Positions 1 through 5,287 of a stretch of 12,419 bases of DNA are shown here, one piece after another. A program made the position numbers and the translations under genes. The stretch lies in assembly GCA_023431205.1 (NCBI GenBank), contig JAEYXQ010000044.1, positions 1-12,419 of the forward strand. The letters run 5' to 3'. Numbering within the stretch: the first letter of the stretch is position 1; each line of letters begins with the position of its first letter. Under the pieces are notes generated by a model. That model saw nothing but the letters and a program-made list of their open reading frames with translations, ran no database searches and had not been told where the DNA came from. The stretch comes from Pseudomonadota bacterium. GTDB lineage: Bacteria > Pseudomonadota > Alphaproteobacteria > Rhizobiales > Devosiaceae.

Positions 1-1734
1 CTCCTCGACGATGCGGCCGCGGTCGAGCACGATCAACCGGTCCATCGCGGCGATGGTCGAGAGACGGTGCGCGATCGCCACCACCGTCTTGCCTTCCATC
101 AACCGGTAGAGGCTTTGCTGGATGGCCGCCTCGACTTCCGAATCGAGCGCGCTGGTGGCCTCGTCGAGCAGCAGGATCGGCGCATCCTTAAGGATGGCGC
201 GGGCAATCGCCAGCCGCTGCTTCTGCCCGCCCGACAGCGTCACCCCACGCTCCCCGACCACGGTGCCATATGCGAGCGGCAGGTCCGTGACGAAGTCGTG
301 CACCAGCGCCGCCCGCGCCGCCGCCTCGACCTCGGCGTCGGTCGCGTCCGGCCGGCCGAAGCGGATGTTTTCCGCCACCGTGCCGGCAAAGATCGTCGGC
401 TCCTGCTCCACATAGGCAAAGCGCCGCCTGAGATCGGCCAGCCGCACGTCGCGGATGTCGATTCCGTCCACCCTTATGGTGCCGGCGTTGACGTCGTAGA
501 ACCGCTGCAGCAGCGACAGGATGGTCGATTTGCCGGATCCCGAGGCCCCCACCAGCGCCACCGTCTCGCCTGCCCCGACGCTGAAGCTGAGCTCGGTCAG
601 CACCGGATCCGCTCCGCCCGGGGCATAGGAAAAGCTCACATCCTCGAAGGCCACCGTGCCAAGCGGGGGAACCGGCAGCGCCTTGGGCTCGGCCGGATCG
701 GTGATCCCCGGCTCGGTCGCCAGGATCTCGCTCAGCCGCTCCGTCGCGCCAGCCACCGATTGCAAGGTGCCCAGCACCTCGCTGACATTGGTCAGCGCCC
801 CCGAAGCCATCAGCGCATAGACCAGAAACTGCGCCAGTTGCCCGGCCGTCACCGAGCCCTCGAACACCGAGCGCGCACCCCACCACACCAGCCCCACCAG
901 GGCCGCTGTGCCAAGGAAGATCACCATCGCCACCAGCGCGGCACGGGCGAACAGCCGCCGCGTCTCGGCGCGATAGCTTTCCTCGCTGTGGCGGTCATAG
1001 AGGCCGGACTGCACCTCTTCCTGGGTGAACGACTTGACCGTCCGCGTCGCGCCCAGCATCTCGGTTGCCAGCGCACTGAGGTCCGCCAGAGCATCCTGGG
1101 TCTTCCGCGACATGCCGCGCAGCCGGCGGGCAAAGGTCACGACCGGCACCAGGATCGCCGGCGCCGCCACCATCACCGCAACGGTCAGCACCGGGCTGGT
1201 CAGCAGCATCATGGTCAGCGCCCCGATGATGGTCACCATCGAGCGCAGCGCCAGCGAAAAGCTCGAGCCCACCGCGCCGCGGATCATCGCCACGTCGCCA
1301 TTGAGGCGGCTGGTCAGCTCCCCCACCCGGTGGGTATCGAAAAAGCGCGCATCGAGCCGCAGCAGATGTGCGAACACCGACTGCCGCAGGTCCGCCAGCA
1401 CCCGTTCGCCCAACGAGGAAATGAAGTAGAACCGCGCCCCGCTCGCGGCCCCCATCACCGCGGCTATGGCAATGATCAACCAGCCATACTGGGTGATGCT
1501 GTCGAGGTTCTGCGCCACGAAGCCCTGGTCGATTACCCCGCCCAGCATAGCCGGAATGGCGAGCGAAGCGATGGTCGACACCAGCATGAACAGCAGCGTG
1601 CCGCCCAGCCGCCACGGATAGCGCAGCATGAACGGCACCAGCTTGCGCAGGGGCTGCAGGCGCTTGGGGTTGACGGTGCTTCCGCTTTCGATCTTGACGG
1701 GAGCGGCTTCCGCCGGAGCGGCCTGGTCTGTCAT
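1..1734 (-). CDS. MsbA-type ABC exporter, fused permease/ATPase (3' end cut by window edge)
   Basis: Half-transporter with a transmembrane domain fused to an ATPase domain, expected in the inner membrane as a homodimer exporting lipids or amphipathic compounds. The 578 visible residues are nearly full length (family about 580-600), so only a few C-terminal residues are missing. Hydrophobic segments fill roughly residues 42-315. The ATPase domain shows Walker A GASGSGKST (396-404), a Q-loop Gln at 444 in YVEQEP, signature LSGGQ (500-504), Walker B LLLDE (Asp524, catalytic Glu525), a D-loop SALDS and the switch His556 in AHRLS. The ATG at 1734 begins MTDQAAPAEA and is the first start in the open frame. 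The order exporter-rpmE-DUF1465 is familiar in Hyphomicrobiales. It resembles the MsbA-related subfamily of alphaproteobacteria, but the true substrate cannot be read from sequence, so I give no gene symbol. Confidence 0.93.
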   Translation of the reverse strand, partial: MTDQAAPAEAAPVKIESGSTVNPKRLQPLRKLVPFMLRYPWRLGGTLLFMLVSTIASLAIPAMLGGVIDQGFVAQNLDSITQYGWLIIAIAAVMGAASGARFYFISSLGERVLADLRQSVFAHLLRLDARFFDTHRVGELTSRLNGDVAMIRGAVGSSFSLALRSMVTIIGALTMMLLTSPVLTVAVMVAAPAILVPVVTFARRLRGMSRKTQDALADLSALATEMLGATRTVKSFTQEEVQSGLYDRHSEESYRAETRRLFARAALVAMVIFLGTAALVGLVWWGARSVFEGSVTAGQLAQFLVYALMASGALTNVSEVLGTLQSVAGATERLSEILATEPGITDPAEPKALPVPPLGTVAFEDVSFSYAPGGADPVLTELSFSVGAGETVALVGASGSGKSTILSLLQRFYDVNAGTIRVDGIDIRDVRLADLRRRFAYVEQEPTIFAGTVAENIRFGRPDATDAEVEAAARAALVHDFVTDLPLAYGTVVGERGVTLSGGQKQRLAIARAILKDAPILLLDEATSALDSEVEAAIQQSLYRLMEGKTVVAIAHRLSTIAAMDRLIVLDRGRIVEE

Positions 1735-1784
1735 TGCGTGAACACGCTGTTGGGGCCGCGCAGAGGGCGACGGAATGCTGCCCC

Positions 1785-1813
1785 GATATAGGCCTGGGGC
1801 CGGTGCGCGGCAA
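1785..1813 (-). promoter_or_regulatory. sigma70-type promoter of the ABC exporter
   Basis: On the minus strand TTGCCG (1813-1808) and TATATC (1790-1785) are separated by exactly 17 bp. The expected start of transcription is near 1778, giving a leader of about 45 nt before the ATG at 1734. The element is divergent from the rpmE promoter in the same gap. Confidence 0.55.
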
Positions 1814-1850
1814 CCATTGTGGACGGGTCGATTTTGCCGCGCCCCTGCCC

Positions 1851-1879
1851 TTGCGGTTTGCCCGGCCATTCTGTATGAA
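1851..1879 (+). promoter_or_regulatory. sigma70-type promoter of rpmE
   Basis: TTGCGG (1851-1856) and TATGAA (1874-1879) are separated by 17 bp, placing the transcription start near 1886 and leaving a leader of about 60 nt before rpmE. The same -35 form, TTGCGG, recurs upstream of trcR. Confidence 0.5.
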
Positions 1880-1905
1880 GCCGCCCAACACCCATTCTGG
1901 CTCTC

Positions 1906-1923
1906 CGGGCGCTGCGGCGCCCG
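1906..1923 (+). promoter_or_regulatory. GC-only hairpin in the rpmE leader
   Basis: CGGGCGC (1906-1912) and GCGCCCG (1917-1923) form a perfect 7-bp stem with a TGCG tetraloop. TTTGATT follows, and then the rpmE ribosome binding site TGAGG at 1931-1935. The position, inside the mRNA leader and 7 nt from the Shine-Dalgarno, fits either a structured r-protein leader or a weak attenuator. The hairpin is seen directly; its function is inference. Confidence 0.4.
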
Positions 1924-1944
1924 TTTGATTTGAGGCGCATCGCG

Positions 1945-2166
1945 ATGAAGGCTGACATCCACCCGGAATACCACACCATCAACGTGGTGATGACCGACGG
2001 CACGAAGTATCAGACCCGCTCGACCTACGGCAAGGAAGGCGACACCCTTCAGCTCGACATCGACCCCAAGACCCATCCCGCCTGGACCGGCGGCACGGGC
2101 CAGCTGATGGACCGTGGCGGCCGCGTCTCCAAGTTCAAGGAACGCTTCAAGGGCCTCGGCATCTAA
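1945..2166 (+). CDS. rpmE: 50S ribosomal protein bL31 (cysteine-free type)
   Basis: Large-subunit ribosomal protein of 73 residues, the usual length. It begins MKADIHPEYH and carries the conserved THPAWTGG stretch and a basic end with RVSKFKERF. No cysteine is present, so the zinc-binding C-x-C/C-x-x-C set of the E. coli type is absent; this is the normal alphaproteobacterial form. The ATG at 1945 is preferred over the TTG at 1930 because TGAGG sits 9 nt upstream of it and because homologues begin with MKADIHP. It has its own promoter and leader hairpin and is closed by a strong terminator, so it is monocistronic. Confidence 0.97.
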   Translation: MKADIHPEYHTINVVMTDGTKYQTRSTYGKEGDTLQLDIDPKTHPAWTGGTGQLMDRGGRVSKFKERFKGLGI

Positions 2167-2186
2167 GCCGCTCAATCGGAATCAAG

Positions 2187-2218
2187 AAGCCCGGCCACCG
2201 CGCCGGGCTTTTTCTTTT
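2187..2218 (+). terminator. Rho-independent terminator of rpmE
   Basis: AAGCCCGGC (2187-2195) and GCCGGGCTT (2202-2210) form a 9-bp stem with a 6-nt loop, followed by a T-rich run to 2218. It lies 20 nt after the rpmE stop codon. Confidence 0.9.
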
Positions 2219-2252
2219 CTGCGCCTTGAACGCGGGGCCATCGAAACCCTCG

Positions 2253-2290
2253 ATGTCACCCCGGCCTCGAGCCGGGACCCATCCCGAGAT
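2253..2290. repeat. Palindromic intergenic repeat, CCCGGC/GCCGGG type
   Basis: The core CCCGGC-CTCGA-GCCGGG (2260-2276) is a perfect 6-bp stem flanked by GTCAC and ACCCATCCCGAGA. Strings of the form GTCACCCCGGC...GCCGGG..CCATCCCGAGA are, in my experience, dispersed between convergent genes in many alphaproteobacterial genomes. Only one copy is present in this window, so repeat status rests on that knowledge and not on a second copy seen here. Confidence 0.45.
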
Positions 2291-2346
2291 GTCGCCGCCA
2301 CCGCCAGGTGTCCACGCTTCACCAGATACAGGTGTTCATCGTCTCG

Positions 2347-2373
2347 CTCCCCTCGATGGGGAGGGATCGAGGG
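2347..2373. repeat. Second palindromic intergenic repeat with two alternative stems
   Basis: CTCCCC (2347-2352) pairs with GGGGAG (2358-2363). Alternatively, CCCTCGAT (2350-2357) pairs with ATCGAGGG (2366-2373) across an 8-nt loop. The G-rich tail GTGGGGTG follows. This matches the general look of the CTCCCC...GGGGAGGG...GGGTGGGG repeats found between genes in Hyphomicrobiales. It lies between the 3' ends of rpmE and rcdA and could act as a bidirectional transcription stop. The rest of the 2219-2417 gap holds no gene I can support. Confidence 0.45.
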
Positions 2374-2417
2374 TGGGGTGCAGCCACACACTCGGGCTGA
2401 CGCAGTGACCTACGCTC

Positions 2418-2939
2418 CTACATCCGCCCGAACGCCGCCTTCAGCCGCGCCAGCTGGTCGGCGATGCCATTGGCCGAAACCGGTCCGACCTCTTCCGGTA
2501 CCGGGCTGCGCTCCAGCCGGTCGAGCTGCATCACCCGGTCGAACAATCGGTCGCCCCGCTCGATATACTCGATCAGCCGCGCTGGGAGTTCGTCGTAGCC
2601 GGGGCCGCCGCGCTGCGAGGCAGTAGCGGAAAACCGCACCTTCTCCTTTTCGGCGCGCGCATTCTCGGCAGTGATCTCGCCTTCGTTCACCGCCCGTTGC
2701 AACAGCAGCCAGGAGGCCAGTTGCATCAGCCTCGTCGTCAGGCGCATCGATTCCGTTGCATAGACAAAAGCGGCTTCGCGGCCGAGCGAGCGGCTTTCAA
2801 ACCGCCCGTCGCCATCGAGATAAGCCGCCACTTCCTCGATCAGCACCATGCCCTCACGGTAAAGGCCAACGAACCCTCCCGACGCAACGATGCGCGGGCC
2901 GAGGGCGACTGCAGCTGATTTCGGTTCGGTATCCGTCAC
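2418..2939 (-). CDS. rcdA: DUF1465 family protein, RcdA (regulator of CtrA degradation)
   Basis: Protein of 173 residues, close to Caulobacter RcdA, the type member of DUF1465. In Caulobacter it is an adaptor that helps localise and deliver CtrA to the ClpXP protease at the G1-S transition; the role here is inferred from the family. Hallmark segments are GLYREGMVLIEE (25-36), AAYLDGDGRFESR (38-50), ESMRLTTRLMQLASWLLLQRA (63-83) and EGEIT (86-90), all predicted helical. The tail after about residue 150 is less conserved. The start is GTG at 2939, fixed by a perfect AGGAGG (2950-2945) 5 nt upstream. It is preceded by a terminator and a CtrA-like box, so it probably has its own promoter. Confidence 0.85.
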   Translation of the reverse strand: MTDTEPKSAAVALGPRIVASGGFVGLYREGMVLIEEVAAYLDGDGRFESRSLGREAAFVYATESMRLTTRLMQLASWLLLQRAVNEGEITAENARAEKEKVRFSATASQRGGPGYDELPARLIEYIERGDRLFDRVMQLDRLERSPVPEEVGPVSANGIADQLARLKAAFGRM

Positions 2940-3004
2940 GCCTGCCTCCTGGCCCGTTCAATAGGCGGTTGGGGCTCTGTGGTCACGACACAGCCGCAAC
3001 GAAA

Positions 3005-3019
3005 TTGATAAGCCGTTAA
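3005..3019 (-). promoter_or_regulatory. Degenerate CtrA-like box in the rcdA upstream region
   Basis: TTGA (3005-3008), seven bases, then TTAA (3016-3019) matches TTAA-N7-TTAA at seven of eight positions. It lies about 66-80 bp upstream of the rcdA start and downstream of the minus-strand terminator at 3043-3077, so it is better placed than the perfect box at 3164 to act on rcdA itself. No convincing -10 was found. Confidence 0.3.
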
Positions 3020-3042
3020 GGGCCACAAGGTTGAGGCTGGGG

Positions 3043-3077
3043 AAAAAGAAAAAGAGCCGCCAGGGGGGGCAGCTCTC
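3043..3077 (-). terminator. Rho-independent terminator on the minus strand, upstream of rcdA
   Basis: On the minus strand AGAGCTGCC (3076-3068) pairs with GGCGGCTCT (3061-3053), giving 9 bp with one U-G wobble and a loop of CCCCCT. The arm is followed by TTTT-C-TTTTT down to 3043. It ends either the candidate small RNA described here or a read-through transcript of the small gene at 3224-3424. Confidence 0.75.
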
Positions 3078-3132
3078 GAAGTTAACAGGGAGGCGTCAAA
3101 CAGAGGAAGAACCGCTCTGCAAATCCAGAAGA
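3043..3132 (-). ncRNA. Candidate trans-acting small RNA under a CtrA box
   Basis: About 90 nt read on the minus strand from an estimated start near 3132 to the terminator. Supporting features are as follows. A perfect CtrA box at 3164-3179 has one TTAA at about -35 to that start. A TGTTAT -10-like element lies at 3144-3139. A short hairpin joins CAGAG (3119-3115) to CTCTG (3105-3101), with UUCUUC in the loop. An apparently unpaired CCTCCC (3093-3088) could pair with Shine-Dalgarno sequences. The 3' end is a 9-bp terminator with a long U tail, as in Hfq-bound RNAs. I do not recognise it as a named family. Alternatives are a processed 3' UTR of the gene at 3224-3424, or simply that gene's terminator. 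The 5' end is a guess. Confidence 0.4.
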
Positions 3133-3163
3133 ATCTGAATAACAGCAAATTAGCGCGAGAAGA

Positions 3164-3179
3164 TTAATTGCGCGTTAAC
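3164..3179. promoter_or_regulatory. Perfect CtrA binding site (TTAA-N7-TTAAC)
   Basis: TTAA (3164-3167), TTGCGCG, TTAAC (3175-3179) is an exact match to the CtrA consensus. A further half-site, TTAACC, lies at 3193-3198. GANTC sites, the target of the CcrM cell-cycle methylase, flank it at 3131-3135 (GAATC) and 3182-3186 (GACTC). rcdA is a known CtrA-regulated gene in Caulobacter, which makes a CtrA site here credible. A minus-strand terminator stands between this box and rcdA, so its direct target may be the candidate small RNA. Confidence 0.6.
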
Positions 3180-3223
3180 AAGACTCGAACTCTTAACCCT
3201 GCCGGCAGGACGCCTCCGCGCAG

Positions 3224-3424
3224 CTACTGCAGGTCGGTCGGGGGATGATCGATCAACGTGCGCCCGGCAAGCGTGATCAGGTGCACCGAGCCCACCGTCT
3301 CCACCCAGCCCTTGGCCTCGAGCCGCGCCAGCGCACTGGCGTCGCCGGCGCCGCCGCGATCAAGCTGGCGCAGATGATCCACATCGAAGCGCCGAACACC
3401 TTCCAGCACAGCGTCCCGTACCAT
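3224..3424 (-). CDS. Small hypothetical protein, possibly winged-helix-like
   Basis: I do not recognise the family. The 66 residues begin MVRDAVLEGV and show a helix-rich N-terminal part, then ALARLEAKGWVETVG (31-45) and a strand-like SVHLITLAGRTLI (46-58). This resembles the recognition helix and wing of a small winged-helix protein, but the likeness is by eye only. The start at 3424 is chosen because GGAGG (3438-3434) is 9 nt upstream and codon third positions are GC-rich from there on. An upstream ATG at 3490 would add 22 residues with AT-rich, non-coding-looking codons (AAATATACAAA), and that stretch may instead hold a -10 element. It lies downstream of the DUF1192 gene on the same strand with an 88-bp gap. 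Confidence 0.65.
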   Translation of the reverse strand: MVRDAVLEGVRRFDVDHLRQLDRGGAGDASALARLEAKGWVETVGSVHLITLAGRTLIDHPPTDLQ

Positions 3425-3512
3425 GTCGTCGATCCTCCACAAGCACGCAGGTACCAGCTCAGCTTTGTATATTTGGGCGCTGTAACGCATGATGCTGCCG
3501 GATGGCTCCCGC

Positions 3513-3698
3513 CTACAGCTTGAACGCTGCCTCCGCCGCCTTGCGGGTGCTGCCCCGCGCATCGACCGCTGCCCGCAGCCGCACGATTTCCTCCTCCAGC
3601 ACCGCGATACGCGCCTCGAGCTCCTCCACCGACAGCCCGTCAAGTGACTGTCCGATCTCGTGCACGCTGGCACGCTTGCGCACCTCGTCCGCGTCCAT
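3513..3698 (-). CDS. DUF1192 domain protein
   Basis: Small acidic coiled-coil protein of 61 residues, typical for DUF1192 in Hyphomicrobiales. The hallmark is LSVEELEARIAVLEEEIVRL (20-39), heptad-like, followed by a basic and Ala-rich end (STRKAAEAAFKL). Function is unknown; no signal peptide or membrane segment is seen. The ATG at 3698 is set by AGGAG (3709-3705) 6 nt upstream; a longer frame reaching 3812 lacks a ribosome binding site and codes for an unlikely Ser/Arg/Trp-rich extension. It is divergent from the quinone oxidoreductase with an 80-bp gap in which I see no strong promoter. Confidence 0.85.
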   Translation of the reverse strand: MDADEVRKRASVHEIGQSLDGLSVEELEARIAVLEEEIVRLRAAVDARGSTRKAAEAAFKL

Positions 3699-3778
3699 TC
3701 CGGTCTCCTTTGATATCCTGCCGCTGATGTTAGCCGAGGGCTCTTGCCGGACAAGCCCGCTTCGCTCAGCATGGTTCG

Positions 3779-4822
3779 ATGAGCATCCCCGAGACCATGA
3801 TCGCCATTGCAATCAGCACCCCCGGTGCACCCGAGGTTCTGCGGCCCGTGACCACCGCTGTTCCGCCCTGCGCCGACGACCAGGTGCTGGTCCGCATCGC
3901 TGCGGCCGGCGTCAATGGGCCTGACCTTGCACAGAGGGCCGGCCACTACGACCCACCTCCGGGCGCCTCTCCCTTGCCGGGCCTTGAAGTCGCCGGAGAG
4001 ATCGTCGCCGTTGGCGGCGCGGTGACTGGCTTCAGCCCGGGTGATCGCGTCATGGCGCTGACCAATGGCGGCGGCTACGCCGAATATGTGGCTGTTCCCC
4101 ACGGCCAGGTGCTGCCGATACCCGACGGCTGGAGCTTTGCCGAAGCCGCTGCCCTGCCGGAAACCTGGTTCACCGTCACCCAGACCCTGGTGATGCGCGC
4201 AGGCCTGCTTCCCGGCATGAGCGTTCTCGCTCATGGCGCTGCCGGCGGCATCGGCGGCGCCGCAATCCAGATCGCCACCCTGCTCGGGGCTCGTGCCATC
4301 GGAGTGGTGTCGAGCCCTGAGAAGGCGGCCTATGCGCTCGAACTCGGCGCTTCGGCAGTGATCGACACCAGCCGCGAAGACCTCCCCGAACGCGCCATGG
4401 CGCTCACGGAGAACCTTGGGGTCGACCGTATCGTCGACCTGATCGGCGGTGACATGGCCGCCCTCAACATCAGCATTTCGGCCCGCAACGGCCACATCGT
4501 GCAGGTGTCCACTCTGGGCGGCAGTACCGCCAGCGTGCCGCTGCGCACCATCATGGCCAAGGGCCTGACGCTGTCGGGCTCCACCCTTCGCCCGCAAACC
4601 GCGGCAACAAAAGCCGCGATCGCCGACCGCATCCGCACCGATTTGCTCCCGCTGCTGGCGCAGCAACCGCTGCGGCGCCCGCGCGTCACCTCTTTCCCGC
4701 TGGCCGCCGCTGCCGAAGCGCACCGCCTCATGGAAAGCCGCACTCACCTCGGCAAGCTGGTGCTCGTGACCGCGTTCGGAGCGGACGCAGAAACAGAAAA
4801 AGGCCCGCTCGCGCGGGCCTGA
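3779..4822 (+). CDS. NAD(P)H-quinone oxidoreductase, PIG3 type (zinc-independent MDR family)
   Basis: Cytosolic medium-chain dehydrogenase/reductase expected to reduce quinones or related carbonyls with NADPH. It has 347 residues. The GroES-like half contains AAGVNGPDLAQRAGHY (42-57) and PGLEVAGE (67-74). The Rossmann half contains the nucleotide-binding AHGAAGGIGGAAIQIA (151-166), and LGASAVID (189-196) follows. Zinc-ligand cysteines of alcohol dehydrogenases are absent, as expected. The family usually ends near GKLVL; here about 17 extra residues (TAFGADAETEKGPLARA) are encoded through the terminator hairpin of the converging gene. The ATG at 3779 lacks a clear ribosome binding site, and the Met at 3797 (MIAIAI) is an alternative that matches homologues as well. 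Confidence 0.9.
   Translation: MSIPETMIAIAISTPGAPEVLRPVTTAVPPCADDQVLVRIAAAGVNGPDLAQRAGHYDPPPGASPLPGLEVAGEIVAVGGAVTGFSPGDRVMALTNGGGYAEYVAVPHGQVLPIPDGWSFAEAAALPETWFTVTQTLVMRAGLLPGMSVLAHGAAGGIGGAAIQIATLLGARAIGVVSSPEKAAYALELGASAVIDTSREDLPERAMALTENLGVDRIVDLIGGDMAALNISISARNGHIVQVSTLGGSTASVPLRTIMAKGLTLSGSTLRPQTAATKAAIADRIRTDLLPLLAQQPLRRPRVTSFPLAAAAEAHRLMESRTHLGKLVLVTAFGADAETEKGPLARA
4791..4820 (-). terminator. Terminator of the small membrane protein gene, inside the 3' end of the oxidoreductase
   Basis: AGGCCCGC (4820-4813 on the minus strand) pairs with GCGGGCCT (4808-4801) over a 4-nt loop, followed on the minus strand by TTTT-C-TGTTT. It lies 26 nt past the stop of the gene at 4847-5029 and within the last codons of the convergent gene, so it may also help end that transcript. 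Confidence 0.75.
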
Positions 4823-4846
4823 TCGAAGCTGCCGTTTTTCCTCGCG

Positions 4847-5029
4847 CTACTGCGCCGGGACCGTGGTGGTGTCGGTAGCCGGGGCGGCGGGCTCGGTGGT
4901 GGTCGTCGTGGTCTCGGTAGCCGGTGCGGTATCGGTTGTGGCGGGCCCGCTCGAATTGTTCATGAACACGAACACGAGCAGCACGAGAACAACGACGACA
5001 ACGATGCCGATGATGACATTGCGGTTCAT
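4847..5029 (-). CDS. Small single-pass membrane protein with Thr/Pro/Ala-rich tail
   Basis: No family recognised. The 60 residues open with MNRNVIIGIV, then an unbroken Val/Leu/Phe membrane segment (about 5-23). The rest is a Thr-, Ala-, Pro- and Glu-rich tail containing APATETTT (35-42) and APATDTTT (49-56), which are near-copies with a TTTEPA linker. The short positive N-terminus (Arg3) and the low-complexity acidic tail suggest an inner-membrane anchor with the tail in the periplasm; that topology is inference. The start at 5029 is supported by GGAGA (5041-5037) 7 nt upstream; an earlier in-frame ATG at 5056 has no such site. It has its own terminator and is divergent from trcR. Confidence 0.8.
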   Translation of the reverse strand: MNRNVIIGIVVVVVLVLLVFVFMNNSSGPATTDTAPATETTTTTTEPAAPATDTTTVPAQ

Positions 5030-5176
5030 ATGGCGATCTCCAATAAGCGCCAGCAATCAACTCCCATTGGCCCGATTGGCTGCATGATCATCTTTGTAGC
5101 GCGCAGCGCCCGCCCCTCGCTCGCGGGAGCCGGCAGCTGCTCCCACCGATTAGTGAGCAGGGCTGCGCCAAATCCG

Positions 5177-5205
5177 TTGCGGTCGCATCGCCTTCGTCTT
5201 ATATT
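5177..5205 (+). promoter_or_regulatory. sigma70-type promoter of trcR
   Basis: TTGCGG (5177-5182) and TATATT (5200-5205) are separated by 17 bp in an otherwise GC-rich gap. The predicted start near 5212 leaves a leader of about 75 nt. No CtrA box or GANTC site was found in the gap 5030-5287. Confidence 0.5.
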
Positions 5206-5287
5206 ATCCATGTTCCCCCTCACGACTGAAGCATGAGGCGGAGCGGCCGGGAGGAAGACCCGCCGCGCCACGAGGAGTGTTATTCTT

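Noticed and set aside
67..1791. 574-codon plus-strand open frame across the ABC exporter
   Set aside because: It is antisense to a clear ABC transporter with all ATPase motifs. Its product is Arg/His/Gln-rich without any recognisable domain, as expected for a shadow frame in high-GC DNA.
3198..3209. Perfect 12-bp palindrome CCTGCCGGCAGG as a terminator of the 66-residue gene
   Set aside because: There is no loop and no T run on either strand. It may simply be GC-rich symmetry near the CtrA half-site.
3224..4747. 507-codon minus-strand open frame
   Set aside because: Most of it is antisense to the quinone oxidoreductase and out of frame with the DUF1192 gene. Only its last 66 codons look coding, and these are reported as a separate small gene.
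4864..4945. GTG/GTC-rich stretch as a microsatellite or CRISPR-like repeat
   Set aside because: It is explained by the in-frame Thr/Ala/Pro-rich tail of the small membrane protein; there are no regular spacers.
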